From Cupriavidus sp. UYMMa02A (GTDB taxonomy: Bacteria; Pseudomonadota; Gammaproteobacteria; Burkholderiales; Burkholderiaceae): a stretch of 33,685 nucleotides of DNA. Both the position numbers and the translations under genes were made by a program. The DNA is taken from the NCBI GenBank assembly GCA_001725945.1, contig LRMT01000274.1:1-33685 (forward strand), in the 5' to 3' direction. Each line of letters opens with the position of its first letter. Positions within the stretch are counted from its first letter, which is position 1. Shown here one piece after another: positions 16,719 through 25,925 of this stretch. Under the pieces are notes generated by a model. That model saw nothing but the letters and a program-made list of their open reading frames with translations. It was not told where the DNA came from and did not search any database.

Positions 16719-16787
16719 TGCGCGTGGCAATATACGGGCGCGAACGCTGCCGCCGGCAGCCCGCGCCCTAACTGCTCGTAACGACCC

Positions 16788-17726
16788 ATGGATCTCAACG
16801 CCCTGCGCCTGTTCGTCGACATTGTCGATGCCGGCAACCTCAGCGCCGCCGCGCGCAAGCTCAAGATGACGCGGGCCAATGTCAGCTATCACCTGAAGGC
16901 ACTCGAGGAGGAGCTTGGCGTGCAGCTCCTGCGCCGCACCACGCGGCACGTGGAACCCACGCCCGTCGGTGCGGGGCTTTATGAGCATGGACGCAACATC
17001 CTCGGCGAGGTGGCGGCAGCCAATGCACTGATCAGCAATATGGGCAAGAGCCTGCAGGGCCATGTGCGGCTGTCGGTGCCAACCGGGCTCGGTCACAGCA
17101 TGCTGTCGCCGCTGCTGGTGCAGTTCAAGCGGCGCTACCCTGACATCCTGCTCGACGTGGTCTTCGACAACCGCGTCCACAACCTGGTGTCTGAAGACGT
17201 GGACGTCGCCTTGCGCATCATCTCCACGCCGCCTGATTCGGTCGTGGCGACCGAGATCGGCGAAGTCGACTGGGTCGTCTGCGGCGCGCCGGCCTATCTG
17301 GGTGCTCACCCTGCGCCCCGGGTCCTGGCGGAACTGGACGGGCACGCGGTGGTTTGCGCGTCACCGGTGGGGCAGAAGCTCAAGGTGTCCGGCACGCGAC
17401 CGCTCGGCGGCCCCGTGCGCGAGCAGGTCGTGCTCGAACCCACGCTGACCTCCGACAACTTCGCCTTCCTGAAGGAGGCCGTGATGGCCGGGCTTGGCAT
17501 CGGCGTCTTCCCGATCTATGCCGTGGGCACGGAATTGGCCAGCGGCACGCTGATGCGGCTGCTGGACGGCTATCGCATCAGCTTATTCGGCAGCCGGCTC
17601 TACATGCTGACCATGCCGAACCGCTACCAGACGCTGGCCACGCGCTGCCTGCTGACCTTCCTGAAGACCGAACTGCAAGCGGTGTGGCCGCGGCTGCACG
17701 ACACACCCACCCAGCGCCAGGGCTGA
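16788..17726 (+). CDS. LysR-type transcriptional regulator
   Basis: 312 residues, intact. The N-terminal winged helix is standard: MDLNALRLFVDIVDAGNLSA, AARKLKMTRANVSYHLKALE, LLRRTTRHVEPTPVG. The effector domain follows from about residue 90, with VALRIISTPPDSVVATEIGE and GLGIGVFPIYAVGTE. It belongs to the LTTR group with the LRRTTRxVxPT motif that often controls nearby transporters or oxidoreductases. Transcribed the same way as the MFS gene, 99 bases upstream, and the YbaK-like gene downstream; its target and inducer are unknown. Confidence 0.9.
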   Translation: MDLNALRLFVDIVDAGNLSAAARKLKMTRANVSYHLKALEEELGVQLLRRTTRHVEPTPVGAGLYEHGRNILGEVAAANALISNMGKSLQGHVRLSVPTGLGHSMLSPLLVQFKRRYPDILLDVVFDNRVHNLVSEDVDVALRIISTPPDSVVATEIGEVDWVVCGAPAYLGAHPAPRVLAELDGHAVVCASPVGQKLKVSGTRPLGGPVREQVVLEPTLTSDNFAFLKEAVMAGLGIGVFPIYAVGTELASGTLMRLLDGYRISLFGSRLYMLTMPNRYQTLATRCLLTFLKTELQAVWPRLHDTPTQRQG

Positions 17727-17813
17727 CGCCACGGTCTATAGTAGGTACACAAGCAAATCCTTGATCCCGGCCGTGCCCGGGGGGTACCGGCCCTCGCATG
17801 CAGAGGAGCAATC

Positions 17814-18287
17814 ATGGCCCTGGCAAGCACCCTGGCAAACTGCCTGAACAGCAAGAATACGCAGTACGAGATCGTCCACCATCCCTACACCCTCAGCAGC
17901 ATGGCCACTGCGGAGGCTGCGCACATCCCCGGAGACCGCCTGGCCAAGACCTTGTTGCTCGAAGACGAGAACGGCTACGTTGCTGCCGTGATCCCCTCGA
18001 GCCATCACCTGCACATGGCCGCCCTGTGCGAACAGACCGGACGCAAGCTGGTACTCGCGCATGAGGACGAAATCCGCGAGGTCTTCAAGGACTGCGATCT
18101 CGGCGCGATCCCACCCGTGGCAATGGCATATGGCATGCAGACCTATGTCGACGACAGCCTGATGAAGCACCCGGACGTCTATTTCGAAGCGGGCGATCAC
18201 CAGGAACTCGTGCATATGAGCGTGGAGCAGTTCTCCAGCCTGATGTCCGATGCTGAACAAGGGCATTTTTCGCGGCGCATGATGTAG
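17814..18287 (+). CDS. YbaK/aminoacyl-tRNA-associated deacylase family protein
   Basis: 157 residues, intact. The YbaK/ProX fold binds the 3' end of mischarged tRNA and hydrolyses the wrong amino acid in trans. Family cues are YEIVHHPYTLSSMATAEAAH, GDRLAKTLLLEDENGYVAAV with the conserved Lys, LVLAHEDEIREVFKDCDLGA and a Gly-Pro-like IPPVAMAYG loop. ATG 17814 after AGAGGAGCAATC. This group has stand-alone members of unsettled substrate. No operon partner; a short hairpin follows. Confidence 0.85.
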   Translation: MALASTLANCLNSKNTQYEIVHHPYTLSSMATAEAAHIPGDRLAKTLLLEDENGYVAAVIPSSHHLHMAALCEQTGRKLVLAHEDEIREVFKDCDLGAIPPVAMAYGMQTYVDDSLMKHPDVYFEAGDHQELVHMSVEQFSSLMSDAEQGHFSRRMM

Positions 18288-18317
18288 CAGCCGCTCTGCG
18301 CATCCGCGACTGGCAAC

Positions 18318-18334
18318 GCCGGCCATGAGCCGGC
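18318..18334. terminator. Short hairpin between convergent genes
   Basis: GCCGGC, loop CATGA, GCCGGC. It lies between the stop of the YbaK-like gene (18287) and the stop of the minus-strand CsgH-like gene (18340). Only six pairs and no T tract; weak support as a shared terminator. Confidence 0.35.
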
Positions 18335-18339
18335 CGTGG

Positions 18340-18650
18340 TCATTTCGCGCTGCAGTCGAGTGTGTATCGGCCAACCACAATGTTGCCGTCGCGCAGCGTC
18401 AGCCCCACTTCGCACTTGCCGCCCGGCACGGGCGCACCGACATGGAAGACACCTGGCTGGGCTGGTTCTGCGTCACATGCACGGTGCCGCTCTGCGAAAC
18501 GGCCGACGTGCTGCCCCGCCCGCTGTTGCGCAGCCGGATATCGTACTGCAGGTCGATCTCCCTGGCCGCGCTGACATAGGCGATGATCGCCGTCACGCCG
18601 TTGGATGCGTGCGCTTCAAGCCAGGCCTGCAGGTTGATGTCGGCTTGCAT
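18340..18650 (-). CDS. CsgH-like domain protein (one missing base near 18443)
   Basis: About 103 residues. It reads MQADINLQAWLEAHASNGVT, then REIDLQYDIRLRNSGRGSTS, AVSQSGTVHV, and after one added base FHVGAPVPGGKCEVGLTLRD and GNIVVGRYTLDCSAK to TGA 18340. The Y-(I/V)-x-(L/K)-x-SGxxGTSxxxQSG pattern is that of CsgH, the small beta-sandwich that holds curlin monomers in the periplasm of curli makers. Unlike CsgH it shows no signal peptide at the ATG (18650, GGAGACCACC upstream). It starts 31 bases after the eutC stop on the same strand, so is probably co-transcribed with eutBC. The two Cys could pair. Family call by eye only. Confidence 0.55.
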
Positions 18651-18681
18651 GGTGGTCTCCGCATGGTGATATCGCGCGCGT

Positions 18682-19484
18682 TCAAACATTGCGCGGGCTG
18701 TCGCCCGAACCGCCCGCTTCGTCCGCAAGCGCATGCGCACTGTCGTCCTTGAGCGCCACGCCCGAGGCCCCGAGCGCGGCGGCGCCGCGCAACAGGAATA
18801 TGAGCCGGCCGGCCGCCTGTTCACAGGACAGCCCTTCGGGGCGCACATTGGAAATGCAGTTGCGCTCGGCGTCGGTGCGGCCGACACGCGGTGCGTAGGT
18901 CAGATAGAGGCCCAGGCTGTCGGGCGAGCTGAGTCCCGGGCGCTCGCCGATCAGCATCACGACCTGGCGCGCGCCAAGCAATTCGCCGATTTCATCGCCA
19001 AGCGCGACGCGCGATTGTTCCGCAACCACAACCGGCGCCATGGTCCAGCCTTCAGGCAAGCGCTCGCGCACGGCGCACAGCAGTGGCACGGCATGGCACT
19101 GCGCGGCCAGCGCCGACAGGCCATCCGCAATCACGAAAACCACGTCGGGTTGTGTCGCTGAGCGTGCCGCGGCCAGTCGCGCACGGCTCGCTTCATCGAG
19201 CGACGGCCAAGATCGGGACGCCTCAGGTAGTGCGCGCGGTCTGGCGCCGCGCTGTGTACGCGCAAGCTGGCAAACCCCGCGTGATCGAGCGCGGATTCGA
19301 CCGCGGCGCAGTCCAGCGGCAGGTGGACCGCATCGCGCGCCTGGGCATGGGCCAGGCCGAAGGCGAGCACGGTGTCGGTGGTCTGGCTGTGTCCGGCGCG
19401 CCCGAGCGCAATGCGCGCGCGCGTGAACTGGCGCAACTGCTGCCAGGGATTCTGCTGGGTGACGGCGGTGAGGGGCTTGGTCAT
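18682..19484 (-). CDS. eutC: Ethanolamine ammonia-lyase small subunit (one missing base near 19212)
   Basis: About 267 residues. With EutB it forms the B12-dependent lyase that turns ethanolamine into acetaldehyde and ammonia. Family cues: NPWQQLRQFTRARIALGRAG, DAVHLPLDCAAV, QPDVVFVIADGLSALAAQCH, LGARQVVMLIGERPGLSSPD, SLGLYLTYAPRVGRTDAERN, CISNVRPEGLSCEQAAGRLI. The frame breaks in CC; one C more gives RRPDLGPSLDEASRARLAAA. ATG 19484, 20 bases after the eutB stop. There are no shell-protein or reactivase genes nearby, so this is the simple eutBC type. Its acetaldehyde could be handled by the acylating dehydrogenase at 10164, but that belongs to another operon. Confidence 0.92.
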
Positions 19485-19504
19485 GGCAGCGGTCCTGTCG
19501 GCGG

Positions 19505-20886
19505 CTACAGCGCGCGTGCCAGTTCGAGCAGCGGTTGCCGCTCCGCGGGCTCGAGCAGCCGGCCACTGCCATCGGCAATGCCCATGCGCTGCAGCCATGT
19601 CTCGAACTCGGGTGCCGGGCGCAGGCCGAACACTTCGCGCAGGTATAGCGCGTCGTGGAACGAGGTGCTCTGGTAGTTCAGCATGATGTCGTCGCGCCCG
19701 GCACGCCCATGATGAAGTTGATGCCGGCCACGCCGAACAGCGTGAGCAGCGTATCCATGTCGTCCTGATCGGCCTCGGCATGGTTGGTATAGCAGACGTC
19801 GCAACCCATCGGCACGCCGAGCAGCTTGCCGCAGAAATGGTCCTCGAGCCCCGCGCGGATGATCTGCTTGCCGTCATACAGGTACTCGGGGCCGATGAAG
19901 CCCACCACCGTATTGACGAGCAGCGGCGAGAACCGGCGCGCCACCGCGTAGGCACGCGCTTCCATGGTCTGCTGGTCCACGCCGTGGTGCGCATTGGCCG
20001 ACAGCGCGCTGCCCTGCCCGGTCTCGAAATACATGACGTTGTCACCGACCGTGCCGCGCGCGAGCGACTGCGCCGCTTCATGCGCCTCGGCCAGCAGCGA
20101 CAGGTTGATGCCGAACGCAGTGTTGGCACGTTCGCTGCCCGCCACCGACTGGAACACCAGGTCCACTGGCGCACCCTTCTCCATCGCGCGCAGCGTATTG
20201 GTGACATGCGTGAGCACGCAGGACTGCGTGGGAATGTCATAGCGGCTGCGCAGGTCGTCGATCATGCGCAGCAAGGAGATGATCGCGCCCAGGTTGTCGG
20301 AGGCCGGATTGACCCCGATGGTGGCATCGCCGCAGCCATACATCAGCCCGTCGATGATCGACGCCGCAATGCCCCTGGGATCATCCGTGGGATGGTTGGG
20401 CTGCAACCGCACCGACAGCCGGCCCGGCAGGCCTACCGTGCTGCGAAAGCGCGTGACCACGCGGCACTTGCGCGCGACGGCCACCAGGTCCTGGTTGCGC
20501 ATCAGCTTGCTGACGGCCGCGGCCATTTCCGGGGTGATGCCGGGTGCGACACGAGCCAGCGTGGCACTGTCGGTCTCATGCAGCAGCAGCCAGTTGCGGA
20601 AGTCGCCGACGGTCAGCGACGCGATCGCGGCAAACGCGCCGGCATCGTGACTGTCGAGGATCAGGCGCGTGACCTCGTCGTCTTCATAGGGCACCAGTGC
20701 TTCGGAGAGGAACTGCGACAGCGGCACCGCGGCAAGCGCCATGCGCGCTGCCATGCGCTCTTCCTCATTGGCCGCGGCAATGCCGGCGAGATAGTCGCCG
20801 GACCGCGCGGGACTGGCCTTGGCCAGCAGCGTGCGCAGGTCGGCGAAGACGTGGCGGTGCTGGCCGACAGTGTGGGTGAATGCCAT
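19505..20886 (-). CDS. eutB: Ethanolamine ammonia-lyase large subunit (one missing base near 19700)
   Basis: About 460 residues, the usual EutB length. Catalytic TIM-barrel subunit: DPRGIAASIIDGLMYGCGDA, IGVNPASDNLGAIISLLRMI, YDIPTQSCVLTHVTNTLRAM, FQSVAGSERANTAFGINLSL, MYFETGQGSALSANAHHGVD and CDVCYTNHAEADQDDMDTLL are all hallmarks. The literal frame ends soon after FIMGVPGA; one extra G gives GVPGGDDIMLNYQSTSFHDA and the normal C-terminus to TAG 19505. ATG 20886 (MAFTHTVGQHRHVFADLRTL); an earlier in-frame ATG at 20937 is unlikely. First gene of eutB-eutC-CsgH-like. Confidence 0.93.
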
Positions 20887-21269
20887 GGTCGGGGGCTCCG
20901 GGGCAAGAACCACAAGATGGCATGCCGCATGCGCCATCGGGACCGGGCGATGTGACGCCGGTATCGCTACTATAGCCCTTCCGGCGCGGTGATCCGGCCA
21001 GCGCCTGGTCCATCAGGCAACGGCTGCCGCAAAGTGGTTCGCTTGTCACCATGTCGCCCGTCCTGCAGACGGCTGTACGAAATGCCCTGATACTGAACAC
21101 AGGTATCGCGCTGCACGCATTGCGTCCGAATGCCCGATGTCGGCCAGCGCGAGACATCAGCGTCGTCCTTCTCCTATAGCGATGTCGGCAATGCACCGAC
21201 AGCGACCTTTCCGGCCGATCCTAGTATCCAGTTGCCACCCCATGGGGGACAAGCAAAAGGAGAAACACC
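20887..21269. promoter_or_regulatory. Divergent intergenic region eutB / PhoD-like gene
   Basis: 383 bases between two divergent starts, with no supported gene. On the minus strand TATAGT (around 20975) resembles a -10 for eutB, but no good -35 stands at the right distance. On the plus strand AAAAGGAGAAACACC is the ribosome site of the PhoD-like gene. I see no clear operator or riboswitch; a B12 riboswitch, which some eut operons have, is not evident. Confidence 0.35.
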
Positions 21270-23275
21270 ATGGACCGCCGCCAGTTCCTCAAGTGGGGAA
21301 GTTTCCTGACCGTTTCCGTGGCCACTGGCGGACTCGCCGCCTGCGGCGGGGGTTCCGATTCGGAACCAGAGGATACGGGCAACCCCGAGAACTTCAAGTT
21401 CATGCATGGCGTGGCCTCGGGCGATCCGAAGCCGGACAGCGTGGTGCTGTGGACGCGCGTGGAAGGCAGCAATGGACATCGGCCGGTCCGGGTACGGCTG
21501 CAGGTATCGTTGCAGCAGGACTTCAGCACCTTGCTCGTCGATCAGCGCCTCTCGGCGCTGCCTGACTGGGATTACACGCTGCGCAACAAGGTCACCGGCC
21601 TGTCGGCGGCCACGCGGTACTACTACCGCTTCCTGCTCGGCGATCGCGCCAGCATGGTCGGCCGCACGCGCACCGCGGCGGCCGCCAACACGCCGCTGTC
21701 GCAACTGCGCTTCGCCTTTGTCTCGTGCCAGGACTGGAATGTCAACCACTGGGCCGGCATGGAGGAACTCGCGCAGCAGGACCTCGACTTCATCGTCCAT
21801 GTCGGCGACTACATCTACGAGGCCGTGCCCGGCGGATCGCGCAACGGCAACGTGGAGGACCGCCATGGCGTACTGCAGTTGCCCGATGGCACCACGCTGC
21901 CGGACGGCTCCATCTACGCGACCACGCTGGCCGACTACCGCTACCTTTACCGCAGCTATCGCAGCGACGCGCGCCTGCAGGCGCTGCACGCCGCGGCCCC
22001 GATGATCGCCGTCTGGGACGACCATGAGTTCTCCGACAGCTGCTGGCAGGACCGCCAGACCTATAGCGTCGACGACGACGCGACACCGCGCACCGCGCGG
22101 CGGCGCAGCGCCAACCAGGCATGGTTCGAGTTCATGCCAGCCGACGTCACGATCGACCTCAACAACCCGTCGTTCCAGAACATACAGCTCTACCGGTCGT
22201 TCACCTTCGGCAATCTCGCCACGCTGCTGATGACTGACGAGCGCCTGTACCGGGCGGACCACATCATTCCGGAGCAGTCCACAGGCGGCGCCGTGGGCAG
22301 CCGGTCCTTCGTGCCTGCCGCAAAACTGGCCGCCGCCGAGGCTGCCAAGATAGCGGCCGCCGGCAATGCGCTGACACCGGTGTCGATGCTGGGCGATACC
22401 CAGCGCGCGTGGTGGCAGGACCGCGTCGGCGGTGCGAATACCACCTGGAAGCTGTGGGGCAATGAGCTCGCGATGCTGCGCATGCAGGTGGATATCCCGC
22501 AGGCACTTGCCAACCTCATCGCGAAAGGGCTCACGCAGCTCAACAGCGCGCTCGTGCCGCTGCTGGCCGACATGACGAGCGCGCTGGCCGACGACCTCAG
22601 AGCGGCCGGAGCCGCGGGCACCTATGCCGGGCTCACCTATGCCGCGTTGCGCAACGTAGTGTCGCGCGTGGGCATCGACAGCGCCACCTTCGACGCCACC
22701 ATCAAGCCGTTTATCGACAGCCGGCTGCCGCCGATCACGCTGCTCGCCCGCATCATTCTCAACGCGGACCAGTGGGATGGCTTCAATGCCGAGCGCAAGA
22801 ACCTGATGGCTTTCCTGAAGGCCCACAGCATCCCCAACGTCGTCGCACTGAGCGGCGACATCCATGCCTTCTTCGCGGGACAGGTGATGGACGACTTCGA
22901 TGCCGCAACCCCCGGGCCGGTCATGGTCGACCTCGTCACGGCGGGGATGTCGAGCAACACCTTGCTGAGCAGGCTGCGCGCGATGGTCGACAACGACCAG
23001 GCATTCGCCACGCTGCGGGACCTCATCTACAGCAACGTGGGCGGCACGCTGGTGGCTGCGCTCGACGACACGCTGCGCGCGTTCAATCCCTGGCTGCGCC
23101 ACGTCGAGACCAATGCCGAGGGCTATGCCGTGGTGACCCTGACCGCCGACAAGCTCAACTGTGCCTTCCATGTGATGAAACGTCTCGAAGGCACCACGCG
23201 CCGGCGCAGCCAGCGACGGCGAGCGTGCGGGTGTTCGAGGTGGCGGCGGGGAGTACGGTCGTCAATGGGGTGTAG
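21270..23275 (+). CDS. PhoD-like metallophosphatase, Tat-exported (one missing base near 23195)
   Basis: About 668 residues. The N-terminus MDRRQFLKWGSFLTVSVATG is a twin-arginine signal; it ends GLAACGGG, which also fits a lipobox, so it may be a Tat lipoprotein. Next comes the PhoD N-terminal beta domain (MHGVASGDPKPDSVVLWTRV) and the metallophosphatase core: SCQDW, HVGDYIYEAV, VWDDHEFSDSCWQ, SGDIHAFFAG. PhoD enzymes hydrolyse phosphodiesters and monoesters with Ca and Fe. The literal frame runs to 23309; with one base added the tail is HAPAQPATASVRVFEVAAGS and the stop TAG at 23275. There is a long Ala-rich insert at about residues 340-480. Stand-alone gene. Confidence 0.88.
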
Positions 23276-23330
23276 CTGTCGCAACCGGCAAGCGTGTTCT
23301 GCGACATAAGGTCCGACATGGTTTCCCGCG

Positions 23331-23368
23331 CCGGCGCTCTCCCCACAAGCCGGCGCGCTCCCCACAAA
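23331..23368. repeat. Two tandem 19-base direct repeats
   Basis: CCGGCGCTCTCCCCACAAG (23331-23349) is followed at once by a near copy CCGGCGCGCTCCCCACAAAG (from 23350). They lie between the PhoD-like stop and the LuxR gene at 23506. Two turns of helix per copy would suit an activator binding in tandem. Confidence 0.5.
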
Positions 23369-23418
23369 GTGGTGCCCAAAAGCAGGGCCCGAGCTCCCGA
23401 GCTCTGCTACGCTACCCG

Positions 23419-23464
23419 GACTGCATGCAGTCATGCAGCACCAAAAGCCTGACGATCATGATCG
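23419..23464. promoter_or_regulatory. Two palindromes upstream of the second LuxR gene
   Basis: GACTGCATGCAGTC (23419-23432) and CGATCATGATCG (23453-23464) are perfect palindromes 87 and 53 bases before the LuxR start. A further pair of GAGCTC sites stands just upstream. They are candidate operators, perhaps for self-regulation, and do not match the GTCCG-N2-CGGAC box. Confidence 0.4.
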
Positions 23465-23505
23465 GGTAAATATATGCGCCATCAGGCACAAGGGGGAGCG
23501 TAACC

Positions 23506-24594
23506 GTGCATTCATCTGTCCAGTTCCGCAGAGCCATGGAGGCAGTCGCTTGCATTAGGGACGACGCTCCGCCCTGGACGGATATCCTGACTGTCACAAG
23601 AGACCTGATTGGCGCCGATTCCGGCTCCTTGATCATGCTCGGCGGTTCCGGCGATCTCCTGCATGTCAGCCATGTCGGGCTGGCCGATTCCACGCTGCAA
23701 GCATACGAGCAGCATTTCCACAAGCTCGACCTCCTCGCCCATGCCGCGGTCAAGCAAGACGCCGGCCAGTGGATCGACAGCGACGAAGCGATCGAGCGCC
23801 AGACCCTGTTGCGCTCGGAATTTCACAACGACTATTTGCGCAAGCACGGCCAGAACCAGATTTTCGGGTTGCTGCTCGAGCGCGGCAGTTCGCGCATGAC
23901 TGCAATGAGTTTCCAGCGCGCGACGATCGAGTCGGGTATTCGGGAAAGACTGAGCAGCGGCCACATCGGTGCCTATGTCCGTTCATTCCAGGAGGCGCTT
24001 GCACGCAAGCAGCGCCTGATCGCCGACGACATCCACATGATCGAAGAGGCGTTCACTGCCTTCGGCGAGGCAATATGCCTGGTATCACGCGGCGGCGCAG
24101 TGATTCGCATGTCGTCCTCGTGCGAAGCGCTGTTCGGCAACCATCGGAGCCTGACGGTCAGGCAGGGTCGCCTGTTCCATCCGAACAGGGCGGTGCATGC
24201 GCATCTGCTCGACAAGCTCGCCCTCGCCATTCGGAGCCGGATATGCACGAAAGCAGCGGTCGGGCTTTCATCGGGTGAGACGCTGTCCCTCGATATTTCG
24301 CCGGCGCCTGCCAAATTGCAGATGATCGGCGAGCCGTTGGCGCTGGTGCGGTGGCGCAGGAATACGGAAGGCCGGACCAGCGATCCGACCGCCCTGATTG
24401 CAGCCTTCGGCATTACGCCGGCAGAAGCGCGCGTACTTGCGGGACTGGTCGGCGGACGCTCTCCGCGTGCGTACGCCATAGAGAATGCCGTTTCCGAGAA
24501 CACCGTGCGCAAGCAGATCGCCAGCCTGAAGATCAAGATGCACTGCAGCCGCGTGGTGGATCTGGTGCGAATGGCGATTCAGTTGCACGGCTGA
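23506..24594 (+). CDS. LuxR-family transcriptional regulator
   Basis: 362 residues, intact. Same design as the regulator at 190: an N-terminal sensor region (MEAVACIRDDAPPWTDILTV, GADSGSLIMLGGSGDLLHVS), a PAS-like middle (AFTAFGEAICLVSRGGAVIR), and a C-terminal LuxR helix-turn-helix (GITPAEARVLAGLVGGRSPR, YAIENAVSENTVRKQIASLK). GTG start at 23506 behind GGGGGAGCG. No receiver domain, so it likely senses a small molecule directly or through a partner. It follows the PhoD-like gene and faces the BVMO operon's last gene across a 263-base gap. Target unknown; the downstream BVMO operon is a possibility. Confidence 0.88.
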   Translation: MHSSVQFRRAMEAVACIRDDAPPWTDILTVTRDLIGADSGSLIMLGGSGDLLHVSHVGLADSTLQAYEQHFHKLDLLAHAAVKQDAGQWIDSDEAIERQTLLRSEFHNDYLRKHGQNQIFGLLLERGSSRMTAMSFQRATIESGIRERLSSGHIGAYVRSFQEALARKQRLIADDIHMIEEAFTAFGEAICLVSRGGAVIRMSSSCEALFGNHRSLTVRQGRLFHPNRAVHAHLLDKLALAIRSRICTKAAVGLSSGETLSLDISPAPAKLQMIGEPLALVRWRRNTEGRTSDPTALIAAFGITPAEARVLAGLVGGRSPRAYAIENAVSENTVRKQIASLKIKMHCSRVVDLVRMAIQLHG

Positions 24595-24706
24595 GCCCCT
24601 GTCTATCTGAAGGCCAATACCCGATGCCGCGCGCTCGGGCAAAAGCGCTTTTACGGGGTCAATCCAGGCTCAAAGCCATTGTGGCATCAGAGGATCGCCA
24701 GACTGC

Positions 24707-24832
24707 CTGCCGGGCTTCGTCAGGCTGGAGGCAGACGGAGAACTGCAGACGACTGCGCTCAAGATCGAAGACGGCAAAGTCACCGCCATCTACATCGTGC
24801 GCAATCCGGTCAAATTGCGCCATCTGCACTAG
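24707..24832 (+). pseudogene. C-terminal stub of an ECF41-type (SigJ-like) sigma factor
   Basis: The frame reads LPGFVRLEADGELQTTALKI, then EDGKVTAIYIVRNPVKLRHL and H, ending at TAG 24832. The close DGxVxAIYxVRNPxKLRHL is the signature end of ECF41 sigma factors, the C-terminal SnoaL-like extension. The 42 remaining codons match; upstream (24595-24706) nothing of the sigma-2 or sigma-4 domains remains, only a short AAAAGCGCTTTT palindrome at 24641. So this is a true remnant of a gene deleted between the LuxR gene and the DUF1254 gene. Confidence 0.75.
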
Positions 24833-24857
24833 TCAGCATTGGCGGGCGGTCAGCGCT

Positions 24858-25892
24858 TCAGGACAGAGGCTGCGCCTGCGGGAATTTCCAGCGACCGTCG
24901 AGAATCTCCGCGTGCGGCAGATAGAAGCGCACCATGTAGTTCCATCCCGGCGGCGTCGGCAGACAGTTCGGGATATCCGGACCACAGTTGCCGAACCGGA
25001 TCGACACCGTGCCGTCGGCTCCGCGCTTCGCGGTGAGATTGTTGATGGTGTATGCGCCCGACGCATTGGGCTCGAAGTATCCCGCTGCGTTGTATACGCT
25101 GACCGACCAGAAGCCGTCCACGGGAACGCGGGGTACGTCGAGGCGGTAGGCGGTCTTGCCGTCATTGCGCGCGGGATTCACGATCAGATAGAACGCGTCG
25201 CGCTCTGGGATGCCGCCCCAGGCAATCGCGCTGCCGACCAGATGGCGCACCGAATCCACCTTGCCCGCCGCACCAAACATGCCGCGTGAATCGGGAACTG
25301 TGGTACCCAGTGTCACCAGCGCATTGCGCAGCGCGTCCTGGCTGGTCCGGTCCCAGGCAGGGATTTCGAAACGGCCGGGTCCGCCTGGCTGGCTAACGGC
25401 GACGGCGTCCTGCGCGGCGTGGGCCTGGCGTACATCTTCAGGATTGCCGGGATCCACCATCGTGCGCACGCCGACCAGCGCATAGCGCGTGCCGACGTTC
25501 TCCTTCGTCAGCGTGTAATGGCCTGCGCCGTAGTGCACCGCCGCGACGTAGTGGTCCTCACTGAACACCGACATGGACATGTAGCGGTGCCCGCTGTCCG
25601 GCATCGACACGGTGACCGGACCGGCATCGAGATCGAATACGGCACTCGAGTACAGCGTGTCGCGATTGCCCCGCACTACGGACTGTGCCTCGACCGGCAT
25701 CACGCTGCGCATATGCATGACCCGGCCGAGAGCACCGCGTTTCGCCACGCGATCGAAGTACCGATCCGATTCGGCACGCGGGAAATTGTCTATTGTGACG
25801 GCAACTGGCGCCGCTGATTGCGCATGGGCGGACATGACTGCGGCCATTGCCAGCGCAGAGGCAACCGCGCCGCAAGAACTTGTTCTCATCAT
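24858..25892 (-). CDS. DUF1254/DUF1214 family exported protein
   Basis: 344 residues, intact. Signal peptide MMRTSSCGAVASALAMAAVM, SAHAQ. A DUF1254-type N-terminal part (NFPRAESDRYFDRVAKRGAL, VRGNRDTLYSSAVFDLDAGP, GHRYMSMSVFSEDHYVAAVH) is followed by a DUF1214-type C-terminal part (DGFWSVSVYNAAGYFEPNAS, GAYTINNLTA, LPTPPGWNYMVRFYLPHAEI). ATG 25892 or 25889 behind AGGAGGAGA. Last gene of the BVMO operon, 33 bases after a paralogue. These periplasmic proteins have no settled function. Confidence 0.85.
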   Translation of the reverse strand: MMRTSSCGAVASALAMAAVMSAHAQSAAPVAVTIDNFPRAESDRYFDRVAKRGALGRVMHMRSVMPVEAQSVVRGNRDTLYSSAVFDLDAGPVTVSMPDSGHRYMSMSVFSEDHYVAAVHYGAGHYTLTKENVGTRYALVGVRTMVDPGNPEDVRQAHAAQDAVAVSQPGGPGRFEIPAWDRTSQDALRNALVTLGTTVPDSRGMFGAAGKVDSVRHLVGSAIAWGGIPERDAFYLIVNPARNDGKTAYRLDVPRVPVDGFWSVSVYNAAGYFEPNASGAYTINNLTAKRGADGTVSIRFGNCGPDIPNCLPTPPGWNYMVRFYLPHAEILDGRWKFPQAQPLS

Positions 25893-25925
25893 TCTCCTCC
25901 TGGCTGTTCGCCCAGCCTTGGCCGA

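Noticed and set aside
21174..23171. 665-codon minus-strand open frame opposite the PhoD-like gene
   Set aside because: Antisense shadow of a gene with a clear Tat signal and metallophosphatase motifs; no ribosome site or domain of its own.
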